64,000 bases of DNA from Enhydrobacter sp. (GTDB lineage Bacteria; Pseudomonadota; Alphaproteobacteria; Reyranellales; Reyranellaceae). The stretch is from contig CP075528.1 of the NCBI GenBank assembly GCA_025808875.1, positions 3,098,473 to 3,162,472 on the forward strand. Reading direction: 5' to 3'. Below are positions 43,801 through 50,085 of the stretch, one piece after another; the stretch's first letter is position 1; each line of letters opens with the position of its first letter. Under the pieces are notes generated by a model. It searched no databases. It worked only from the letters and a program-made list of their open reading frames with translations, and was not told the origin of the DNA. The translations under genes were made by a program, and so were the position numbers.

Positions 43801-44518
43801 CGGCGGCAGCTACGGATCGTTCGGCGGCGAGAATATCTACGCATTTCGACCTGACAAGACCGAAAGAGCACGGCTATCGGCCTTGGTTTGGAAGGCAAGT
43901 AAGTCCAAAAGCGATGAGCTTCTCTCCAAGGCCGAACTCCTGGAACTGATGGAGCGCGACGTTTCCAAACACAACGATCCAGACGGATCGAAGGTGAAGC
44001 GCGTCCTTCAGGAGAACGTAAAACTCCGATATCGGACGAGAGCCGATGGCCCTGGTCGTATAACGGGAGCCGCTCGCGACATCTCACAGACCATCGAATC
44101 GACGAAAAACACCTTCGTCAACATCGAAGCAAAGTTCGCAATTGCCGCACCGAGCGCCGACCATGGACGAGAGATCGTCGGGGTCGCCGACTTCTCTCAG
44201 CGAACAGACGTAGAGCGCCGTGCTATTTTTCCCCGGGACCGCTCGGTCTTTCGACCAGGGGATACCGTGTCCTTCCTGAAGGAAGGTTGCCTCGCTGCGT
44301 GGGTGGTGACCGCACTACGAGGCGATGGACGCGTCTCGCTGTTTCATGTCGATAGCACTCTCCGAGACAAAGAAGAGCGCGTCACGATTCCCGCGAAAGT
44401 TGGCAAGCAAAATCCTGTCCGAAAGATTCATAACGATGTCCTCGGTCAACGACTTCATCGGCGCCGAAAGAGTGCTGGAGATATCCAGCCGGTGCCATAT
44501 CGCCTTTTCGGGAAATAG
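40838..44518 (+). CDS. cas9: CRISPR-associated endonuclease Cas9, type II-C
   Basis: The 1226-aa RNA-guided nuclease looks complete. RuvC-I is in YRIGFDIGNGNIGW (D48). The Arg-rich bridge helix (SLSKVRASARARRRTLDARQWRRW) follows as KVRASARARRR. RuvC-II is CTVEVARE (E617), HNH is YQLDHVSPAAF (H702) with N715 and N722, and RuvC-III is RNHAIDAF (H905, D908; the first of the usual two histidines is Asn). The rest forms REC lobes and a C-terminal WED/PI region. It has about 38 residues before the RuvC-I strand, more than most Cas9s, and an HNH loop three residues shorter than in Streptococcus pyogenes Cas9. GC and codon use look lower than in flanking genes. Start 40838 follows AGGGG; 40760 would begin inside the tracrRNA promoter. 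With cas1, cas2, tracrRNA and array it forms a II-C locus without csn2 or cas4. Confidence 0.96.
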   Translation: MTEPIATIPGRYDDGARRKAIDAAVGKRRHSTRFANLGVFTGYRIGFDIGNGNIGWCILFERGPVAHFLTAEAIADHNAALAVGLPKTQLPNLDLFVPLGTHKFSARDNDGKSLSKVRASARARRRTLDARQWRRWHLRELLVQKGLLPASEPEGKEELERDPGLKDNKGRLEKADVLRVRLLEPGVASHQYDLGRALYAALKRRGWMKPVGRAGVREDSTFGSGATAKYRQVLASFGCRTVGQFLDRCQTDARADGNAIRKRHKPLTWQKTHAKEQPKEGAAPKSYEVFPFLSPTFELMWEEAEALRVAQKSKVPIPDDVWADIKRKAQFRRLLKPTKPGRCQFLRNEWRCIRALPTFQEFRILQQVDNLRVGGSALNDKQFALAADILRGVDKISLKELAKRMGEPRLGRHEKDDARTLVGARTDIGLADTLGAAWQTIADIAERDRWVMRLLSRKTMALADREPEPWTADDESKLEVDCAKTFGMGALQKVRANANIFEDSFADLSVKAAKILSDGLRQRLDHDTRMNLLAKEEGAAVDAIRLFERLPYYGEVMPDLVVEADRFAPRERTAPEELEHGRAPNPDVHIVLNRLRKVTNAIVDMMGGILPTSCTVEVAREALSEDAAEKRDQQMRARERLRGSIVTDIQRALGEKPLPVGPRLDKLVDRWIAAIRQGWRDYDGNSIERSLLCEGTTYQLDHVSPAAFGEFQQGNLFVSQFNQQKGRQLPWQAFPAFRAALLAFAQFGLESQRDSLKAVLKRSGVRGRERLERRVAQLDERLASYDVLRPAARPDVLVRLQRTQTSEIERLLEPSGGDGEFKRGKVMAFRPGEQAALFKRLGPDATVPEGDFAARDVSNIGWSSKLAIRYLTHLGANVVSVKPWAVHALRCMFDINKDRQDLRNHAIDAFLIAHFDERVMRPAFQKLRGQHYEDLYNSEFLRVALDGVSASDGVFQALKDNLTSLDATLRYIATAHRPDHKWNPGDTTGGSYGSFGGENIYAFRPDKTERARLSALVWKASKSKSDELLSKAELLELMERDVSKHNDPDGSKVKRVLQENVKLRYRTRADGPGRITGAARDISQTIESTKNTFVNIEAKFAIAAPSADHGREIVGVADFSQRTDVERRAIFPRDRSVFRPGDTVSFLKEGCLAAWVVTALRGDGRVSLFHVDSTLRDKEERVTIPAKVGKQNPVRKIHNDVLGQRLHRRRKSAGDIQPVPYRLFGK

Positions 44519-45338
44519 ATTCGCAATCGAACGCCGCGACGACAATGCGCAGTTCGAGGTGCCGTGCGACGATGTTCTCGTGATCATGTTAGAGAGCGAA
44601 CAATCGACCGTGACCTCTGCTGTCCTCGCCGCCTGCGCGGAGCGCGCAATTCCGGTCGTGGTCTGCCGCAAGCACCTGCCCGTCGGCATGTCGTTGCCAC
44701 TGGACGCGAGTTGGAATGCCGCGGAGGTTAGACGCCTTCAATCTCATGCGCTGCGCGGCGAAGCCGCCGCCCGCCGCCTGTGGCGACGAACGGTCCGCGC
44801 CAAGATATTCGCGCAAGCCGGCGCCTTGGACATGATTGGCGCTGGCGCCGTAGCGCGGCTCAAGCGGCTCGCCGACTCCGTGCGACTCGACGGCGCCGAA
44901 ACGGTCGAGGCACAAGCGGCCGCAATCTACTGGCGGGAGCTGCTCGTCGGCTTCGAACGCCAGAACGAAGGCGACCCCCGTAACGGGATTCTGAACTGGG
45001 GATACGCCGTCCTATTGGCCAGCATAGGCAGGGCTTTGACATCCCTCGGACTCGATCCAGCCCTCGGCTTCGGCCATTCGGGACAATCGAACTCCTGGGC
45101 GTTGGCTTGCGATCTCATGGAGCCTTATCGCCCCAGCATCGACCGCCTTGTCGCCGACGCCGGTCGGGGTGGCCTATTCAGCGATCCAAAAATCGTGAAG
45201 GCAAATATCCTCGCGCTGTTTGCGCTCGACGGTCCGGCGAAATCGCAGATCGTCGAAACTGTGCGTGGTTATCGGGAGTTCCTCGATCATGGAAACGAGT
45301 CCCGCGTCCCCTATCCAGACCGCCCGCTCGTCGCCTGA
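44436..45338 (+). CDS. cas1: CRISPR-associated endonuclease/integrase Cas1 (type II)
   Basis: This 300-aa protein inserts new spacers with Cas2. The core starts RVLEISSRCHIAFSGNRFAIER, followed by DDVLVIMLE, AAIYWRELLVGF with the metal-binding Glu, LDPALGFGHSGQSN with the His, and CDLMEPYRPSID with the Asp, so the active site is complete. The chosen ATG at 44436 overlaps the cas9 3' end by 83 bp in another frame; a GTG at 44472 would shorten it to 47 bp and start nearer the conserved core. Either way the overlap is long, so its translation is likely coupled to cas9. Confidence 0.95.
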   Translation: MSSVNDFIGAERVLEISSRCHIAFSGNRFAIERRDDNAQFEVPCDDVLVIMLESEQSTVTSAVLAACAERAIPVVVCRKHLPVGMSLPLDASWNAAEVRRLQSHALRGEAAARRLWRRTVRAKIFAQAGALDMIGAGAVARLKRLADSVRLDGAETVEAQAAAIYWRELLVGFERQNEGDPRNGILNWGYAVLLASIGRALTSLGLDPALGFGHSGQSNSWALACDLMEPYRPSIDRLVADAGRGGLFSDPKIVKANILALFALDGPAKSQIVETVRGYREFLDHGNESRVPYPDRPLVA

Positions 45339-45360
45339 AGTTTCGGGGAGACCCCGCTTC

Positions 45361-45666
45361 ATGTGGTCCATGGTCTTCTACGATCTGCCCGTGGGAACGG
45401 CGGCCGATCGGAAAATTTATGCTCGCTTCCACAAGCGTATCCGCAAGAGCGGATATGAGATGATGCAGTTTTCCGTCTATCGTAAGTTCGTCGGCACAGC
45501 GGATCGCGCAGAGCGTGAGTTGGAGCGTCTGACGCGGATCTGCCCCGAGAAAGGGGCGATCTCGGTGATGCAGGTAACGGAAAAGCAGATGGGACGCATG
45601 ACCACGATGTGGAACGGTGAGAAACAAACCGAGAAACCACGTCCCGAACAACTCGTGCTTATCTGA
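45361..45666 (+). CDS. cas2: CRISPR-associated endoribonuclease/adaptor Cas2
   Basis: The 101-aa product starts MWSMVFYDLPVGTAADRK, the Cas2 beta-1 strand with its conserved Asp (YDLPV), followed by KRIRKSGYEMMQFSVYRKFVG and MQVTEKQMGRM, all typical of type II Cas2. Cas2 forms the centre of the Cas1-Cas2 integrase. ATG 45361 has GGGGAG upstream; an in-frame ATG at 45289 overlaps cas1 and adds 24 residues of no family value. Spacing to cas1 is 22 bp. Nothing else lies between it and the array. Confidence 0.93.
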   Translation: MWSMVFYDLPVGTAADRKIYARFHKRIRKSGYEMMQFSVYRKFVGTADRAERELERLTRICPEKGAISVMQVTEKQMGRMTTMWNGEKQTEKPRPEQLVLI

Positions 45667-45695
45667 CTGATGACATGAATGCAGTTCGCCACGAC

Positions 45696-45737
45696 CCAGA
45701 AAACTCAAGCCGGCCAATGGGTTGTGGCCGGCTTGAG
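45696..45737 (-). terminator. Intrinsic terminator at the distal end of the CRISPR array
   Basis: CTCAAGCCGGCC (45704-45715) and GGCCGGCTTGAG (45726-45737) form a perfect 12-bp stem with a 10-nt loop, followed on the minus strand by TTTTCTGG. The stem includes the last three bases of the array's outermost repeat. It would end transcription coming out of the array leftward and keep it off the cas genes; the plus-strand side lacks a T-run. Confidence 0.85.
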
Positions 45738-46709
45738 GCTATCGACTTGGTAGCTGCGAGGTCAACCGGACCTGTTCGCATGGGTGGAACCCAACGTGTT
45801 CGAGGCTATCGACTTGGTAGCTGCGAGGTCAACCGGACTGCGATCATGGGCGCCTTGCACGGCAACCTGAGGCTATCGACTTGGTAGCTGCGAGGTCAAC
45901 CGGACTCTATGGCGACAGGCCCGATCCGCGCACGCGAGGCTATCGACTTGGTAGCTGCGAGGTCAACCGGACCCAGCGGCCTCGCGCTCGCGCCGTCGGC
46001 GCGAGGCTATCGACTTGGTAGCTGCGAGGTCAACCGGACCTCTTGGGGTGGGGTAACCACCGTCCGTATGAGGCTATCGACTTGGTAGCTGCGAGGTCAA
46101 CCGGACAGTCAGCTCGCCAAGGAGTGCGGTTGGATGGAGGCTATCGACTTGGTAGCTGCGAGGTCAACCGGACTTGATCAAGAAGGACCCGCTGATGGCA
46201 AAGGAGGCTATCGACTTGGTAGCTGCGAGGTCAACCGGACAGAGCGTAGGAAGGGCCTCGAATGCGTCCGGAGGCTATCGACTTGGTAGCTGCGAGGTCA
46301 ACCGGACGGCCGAGCGGCTACACCGGCCTCACGCTGAGAGGCTATCGACTTGGTAGCTGCGAGGTCAACCGGACAAGTCGGCGCGCTGCTGGCGCGCCTC
46401 TGCGGAGGCTATCGACTTGGTAGCTGCGAGGTCAACCGGACTGGGCGGCCCGCATCTTGCGCGTCTCCTTAGAGGCTATCGACTTGGTAGCTGCGAGGTC
46501 AACCGGACCACCTTGAGCGCCGCCGGCATCGCCTGCCAGAGGCTATCGACTTGGTAGCTGCGAGGTCAACCGGACCGGTGGTGCTGCGATGAGCCGGCCG
46601 AATTGGAGGCTATCGACTTGGTAGCTGCGAGGTCAACCGGACATGGGGTACATCAACCGCCGGCTCGTATCAGAGGCTATCGACTTGGTAGCTGCGAGGT
46701 CAACCGGAC
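45735..46709 (-). CRISPR. CRISPR array, 15 repeats of 37 nt and 14 spacers of 30 nt
   Basis: Repeats start every 67 bp (45735, 45802, 45869, 45936, 46003, 46070, 46137, 46204, 46271, 46338, 46405, 46472, 46539, 46606, 46673). All 15 are identical by eye, beginning GAGGCTATCGACTTGG and ending GAGGTCAACCGGAC on the plus strand; spacers are all 30 nt and all different. Minus-strand transcription is predicted from the tracrRNA strand and the terminator at 45696-45737. The leader is then at the right (46710 on), and the newest spacer would be at 46643-46672. The 37-nt repeat is one longer than the usual 36 nt of type II. Confidence 0.97.
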
Positions 46710-46746
46710 ATGATCGAGGTGGCCCATTGAGGGCCGCCTCGATCAT
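46710..46746. repeat. 37-bp hairpin abutting the last CRISPR repeat
   Basis: ATGATCGAGG (46710-46719) and CCTCGATCAT (46737-46746) are exact reverse complements; inside, GGCCC and GGGCC pair around ATTGA after one T/G mismatch. It begins one base after the final repeat, at the leader side, and no T-run follows on either strand. It may be a leader signal (integration or processing) or a transcription-pausing structure. Confidence 0.7.
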
Positions 46747-46919
46747 GCGCGTTGCGCGGCTCGCCAAGGTCTTTCGTCCTTTCGCCCTCTTCCTCCCGTC
46801 AACGCAAGTGAGTCGCGAGCGCATCGGCGTTCCCTTGCCGAAGCGGGGTGCCCTTCTGCTAAGCTTGCCCCGTGGGAACCGGGAACCGCGCCTCGAGACG
46901 CGGCCTGAAAGGGGTGGAC
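46747..46919. other. Non-coding stretch to the right of the array
   Basis: This 173-bp stretch holds no convincing gene. If the array reads leftward this is its leader, but I find no strong AT-rich promoter in it; TTGACG occurs on the minus strand (46802-46797) without a matching -10. The end near 46905 carries the ribosome site of the next gene. Confidence 0.5.
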
Positions 46920-47498
46920 ATGCCGACATCGAGAATGGCCCGCCGCGTCGCGGTGGGCGCGCTGATCGCGTTCGTGCTGGCGCCGTTCGGCGCCGTGGCC
47001 CAGCCGTTCGGGCCCAAGGACCTGAGGACCGAGACGGGCACCGTGCTGGCGCTCGATTTCGAGACCCGCACCGTCGTCGTCAACTTCGAGGCGCGCGGCG
47101 GCGAGCTCGCCTTCAACGTGATGGACGGCGCGCCCAACTTCTCCCGGCTCATGCCGGGCGCCAAGGTCGAGGTGCGCTACTACCGCATCGTCGACGTGCT
47201 GGTCGGCAAGACGAGCCCGCCGGTGCTGGCGCAGGTCCGCACCCTGCTGTCCGACCCCAACCAGGCGCCGACGCTGCCCGGCACCCAGCGCCGCGCGCGG
47301 CTGTGGGGCGTCGCCGGCATGGTCGCCCGCGTCGACCTGCCGGGCAAGAAGGTCGCGGTCGCCAACGGCGGCATGATCTATCTGTCGCCGACCATCCGCT
47401 CGGAGGCGGGGCTGGCGGCGCTCAAGACGCTGCAGCCCGGCGACAAGGCCAACCTCGTCTTCACCGAACGCACCATCGTCGACATCAAGCCGCTGTAG
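46920..47498 (+). CDS. Secreted protein of unknown function
   Basis: I do not recognise this 192-aa protein. It has a signal peptide (ARRVAVGALIAFVLAPFGAVAQ, cut near residue 26) and then a soluble periplasmic part with two similar beta-rich segments: GTVLALDFETRTVVVNFEARGGE and GMVARVDLPGKKVAVANGG. This internal repeat of a beta-barrel-like pattern resembles the OB/DUF5666-type small secreted proteins, a weak comparison. ATG 46920 follows GGGGTGGAC. It is downstream of the CRISPR region on the plus strand and may use its own promoter in 46747-46919. Confidence 0.7.
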   Translation: MPTSRMARRVAVGALIAFVLAPFGAVAQPFGPKDLRTETGTVLALDFETRTVVVNFEARGGELAFNVMDGAPNFSRLMPGAKVEVRYYRIVDVLVGKTSPPVLAQVRTLLSDPNQAPTLPGTQRRARLWGVAGMVARVDLPGKKVAVANGGMIYLSPTIRSEAGLAALKTLQPGDKANLVFTERTIVDIKPL

Positions 47499-47575
47499 CG
47501 GCGGCGGGCCCCCGCCCGCGCCCGATTCGTGCTAAGGGTCGGCTGCCGGAAGAGACAGAAGAGCAGCCGACCTCC

Positions 47576-49261
47576 TTGGTTTTCGCCCCCAGTCCCGCGC
47601 CGTCGTCCCGCGAGTCGGGCCACGTCGCCGACGCCGCGCTGCTGCTGCTGGGCGGCACCGGCTTCCTGATCGGCGTCATCCTGTGGCTCGACAACGCCCA
47701 GGGCGGGCTGACCGGCAACGGCGTGTTCAAGAGCATGGAGCTCAGGCCGTGGATCGACGATCCGGCCAACGCGCCGCTCTATCCCGCCAACTTCCTGTTC
47801 TACCCGGTCTACGGCGCGCTCTGCCGGGTACTGGACGGGCTCGGCGTGTTCGCCGGCGACCCGCGGCGCCAGATCGCCGTGCTCAACGCGGCGAGCGCCG
47901 GCCTCTGCCTGGTCGCGGTCTACCTGATGGCGCGCCGGCTGACGGAGGACCGCGCGATCGCGCTGCTGGCGGCGCTGTTCCACGGCGCCTGCAGCTTCGT
48001 GCTGCTGCTCGCCATCACCAACGAAGACATCATGCCGTCCTACACGCTGACCTTCGCGTCGATGGCGCTGGCGGCGGTGTGGTTCGCCGCGCCGAGCGCG
48101 CCGCGGGTGGTGGCGGTGGCGGCGCTGTTCAGCCTCGGCTGGCTGTTCGAATGGCGGCTGATGTTCCCCACCCTGCCGGCGATGCTGCTGGCGCTGTGGC
48201 TGTGCGAGGCGCGGCCGCGGCACCGCGTGCTGTGGCCGGCGCTGTTCGTCTCGACGATGGCGGCCTGCGCCTCGATCGCCGCCCTCGCCGCCTCGGGCCA
48301 TCCCGGCGCCGTCGGGCCGCTCGGCCTGCTGTGGACCGGCAAGGCGGTGATCTCGGTGTGGGCCGGCTTCAGCTCGGCCAAGGTCGGCTATCTGTGGGAC
48401 GGCATGGCGGCCTACCTGCTGGGCACCGGCCTCACGCGCGTGCTGGGCGCCGCGGGCTGGGACACCTGGCGCGTGCTCTCGCTGGCCGCCGCCGCCGCCA
48501 TCGCCGCGGCCGCGCTCCGCCTGGCCTGGCCGCGGCGCCACGACAGCCGCGTGCGGGCGCCGCTCGCGGTGTTCGGCGGCACCTTCGTGGCGGGCGAGAT
48601 CTTCAACCTCTACGCCCAGCCGCAGGATCCGCAGATGCAGGTCAACGTCATGGCCTGGCTGACCATGGGCTGGGTGCTGGCGCTGGTCGCGGCGCGGCGG
48701 CGCTGGGGCATCCGCGGGCTGGCGATCGCCGGCGGCGCCACGATGCTGCTGCTCACCCACAATCTGTGGAGCCTGGCGCCGCTGCGCGGCCAGGACACCA
48801 AGTGGCGCCACACGGTCGAGCGGCTGGAGCGCGAGGCCGACCCGTCGCGCACGGTGTTCCTGCTGCACGATTTCGACTGGACCATGGTCCATGCGGCGCT
48901 GCATTGGGGCCTCGCCGAGCCGGGCAGCGAGACGCTCGGCCCGGCGCCGCAGGCGCGGCCGCGCTTCAAGTGGATCGGCTTCACCGGCGACGTGCTGCGC
49001 CATCCCGACTGGACGGTGGAGCGGCAGGTCGCGGCGCTGCGGGACCAGATCGACCGCGCCCTGGCGCTCGGCTACGACGTGCTGGTGGTGCGGCTGTGGG
49101 GCATGAGCCTGGGCGAGCTCGAGACCGCGACCGGCATGATCGCGTCGAGCCGCCAGCTCGAGGCGCTGCGCGCGCTGCTGCACGAGCGCTACACCGCGAC
49201 GCCCGCCTTCGACGACCCGATGGCCGGCCCGGTGCACCGGCTGCGGCCGGCCGCGCGATAG
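47576..49261 (+). CDS. Polytopic membrane protein, unknown function
   Basis: This protein of about 561 aa has roughly ten hydrophobic helices between residues about 20 and 410 (for example LLLLGGTGFLIGVILW, VVAVAALFSLGWLFEW, LAIAGGATMLLLTH). A C-terminal soluble domain of about 150 aa follows, including TVFLLHDFDWTMVHAALHWG. The layout is like GT-C-type or O-antigen-ligase-like membrane enzymes, but I see no diagnostic motif. No ATG or GTG fits the N terminus; a TTG at 47576 preceded by a CCTCC-containing region is the best guess, so the start is weak. It resembles in shape, but not obviously in sequence, the protein at 386-2152. Confidence 0.6.
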   Translation: MVFAPSPAPSSRESGHVADAALLLLGGTGFLIGVILWLDNAQGGLTGNGVFKSMELRPWIDDPANAPLYPANFLFYPVYGALCRVLDGLGVFAGDPRRQIAVLNAASAGLCLVAVYLMARRLTEDRAIALLAALFHGACSFVLLLAITNEDIMPSYTLTFASMALAAVWFAAPSAPRVVAVAALFSLGWLFEWRLMFPTLPAMLLALWLCEARPRHRVLWPALFVSTMAACASIAALAASGHPGAVGPLGLLWTGKAVISVWAGFSSAKVGYLWDGMAAYLLGTGLTRVLGAAGWDTWRVLSLAAAAAIAAAALRLAWPRRHDSRVRAPLAVFGGTFVAGEIFNLYAQPQDPQMQVNVMAWLTMGWVLALVAARRRWGIRGLAIAGGATMLLLTHNLWSLAPLRGQDTKWRHTVERLEREADPSRTVFLLHDFDWTMVHAALHWGLAEPGSETLGPAPQARPRFKWIGFTGDVLRHPDWTVERQVAALRDQIDRALALGYDVLVVRLWGMSLGELETATGMIASSRQLEALRALLHERYTATPAFDDPMAGPVHRLRPAAR

Positions 49262-49288
49262 CGGAAGGGCGACCGCCGGGCCCGAAGC

Positions 49289-50053
49289 CTACGACTTGCC
49301 GCGCTGCAGGCTGGCGACGTAGCCGCGATTCCAGGTCGGGGTGATCCAGACCTCGTTGATGCAGACATGCGGCGGCAGGCAGGCGACGTAGCGGATGAGG
49401 TCGCCGACATCCTCCGACTGCGCCATGCGCTTGCGCTCGGCCGGCGTGATCGGCACCGGCCGCTTGTCGAGGATGGGCGTCGCCACCTCGCCCGGGCAGA
49501 CGACGCAGGAGCGGATGCCGTTGACGCACTCCTCCATGTTGATGGTGTGGCTCATCGCCACCACGCCGTGCTTGGCGGCGGAATAGGCCGCGCCCGAGAG
49601 GATGCTGGGGTTGCGGCCGGCCATCGACGAGGTGTGGATCAGCACGCCGTCGCCGCGCTTGCGCATCATCGGCAGCACCGCGCTGACGCAGTAGAAGGCG
49701 CTCGACAGGTTGCCGTCGATCACCTGCTCGGCGGCGGCCGGCGTGAGCTGGCTCCACTTGCGCTCGAGGATGTTGAGGCCGGCGTTGTTGACCAGCACGT
49801 CGCAGCGGCCGTGCTTTCTCTCGATGTCGCGGGCGATGCGCGCCACCGCCGACGCCTTCATCAGGTCGCCGGGCTTGACCTCGGCCCTGCCGCCGGCCTT
49901 CGTGATGACCGAAGCCGTCTCCTGCAGCGGCTCGCGGCGCCGGCCGGTCAGCACGACCGTGGCGCCTTCCCGCGCCAGAGCGATCGCCGCCGCCTGACCG
50001 ATCCCCGACCCCGCACCGGTCACCCAGGCGACCTTGCCCTTCAACGACACCAT
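49289..50053 (-). CDS. Short-chain dehydrogenase/reductase
   Basis: This is a 254-aa classical SDR. It has the cofactor motif TGAGSGIG, VNNAGLN (the NNAG motif), the catalytic Ser in HTSSMAG, and Y-x-x-x-K in YSAAKHG. GRRREPL after strand 2 has Arg residues that suggest NADP. The C-terminal ICINEVWITPTWNRGY differs from the common GxxxxVDGG end. The start at 50053 has a GGGGGA ribosome site. It lies 32 bp downstream of the ABC ATPase gene on the same strand, so it may be the last gene of that operon, acting on the imported compound. Confidence 0.88.
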   Translation of the reverse strand: MVSLKGKVAWVTGAGSGIGQAAAIALAREGATVVLTGRRREPLQETASVITKAGGRAEVKPGDLMKASAVARIARDIERKHGRCDVLVNNAGLNILERKWSQLTPAAAEQVIDGNLSSAFYCVSAVLPMMRKRGDGVLIHTSSMAGRNPSILSGAAYSAAKHGVVAMSHTINMEECVNGIRSCVVCPGEVATPILDKRPVPITPAERKRMAQSEDVGDLIRYVACLPPHVCINEVWITPTWNRGYVASLQRGKS

Positions 50054-50085
50054 CGAAATTCCCCCGAGCGACGCGAATGCCGCGA

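Noticed and set aside
40838..44518. That cas9 is the inactive (dead) form
   Set aside because: D48, E617, H702, H905 and D908 are all present, so both nuclease sites look intact.
45735..46709. Plus-strand transcription of the array (co-directional with cas)
   Set aside because: The anti-repeat RNA has its promoter and T-run terminator on the minus strand, which pairs only with minus-strand crRNA, and the array-end terminator also points minus-ward.
46643..46900. Start of the membrane-protein frame inside the CRISPR array
   Set aside because: The open frame runs through a repeat and the leader by chance; the membrane protein must start near 47576, after the secreted protein gene.
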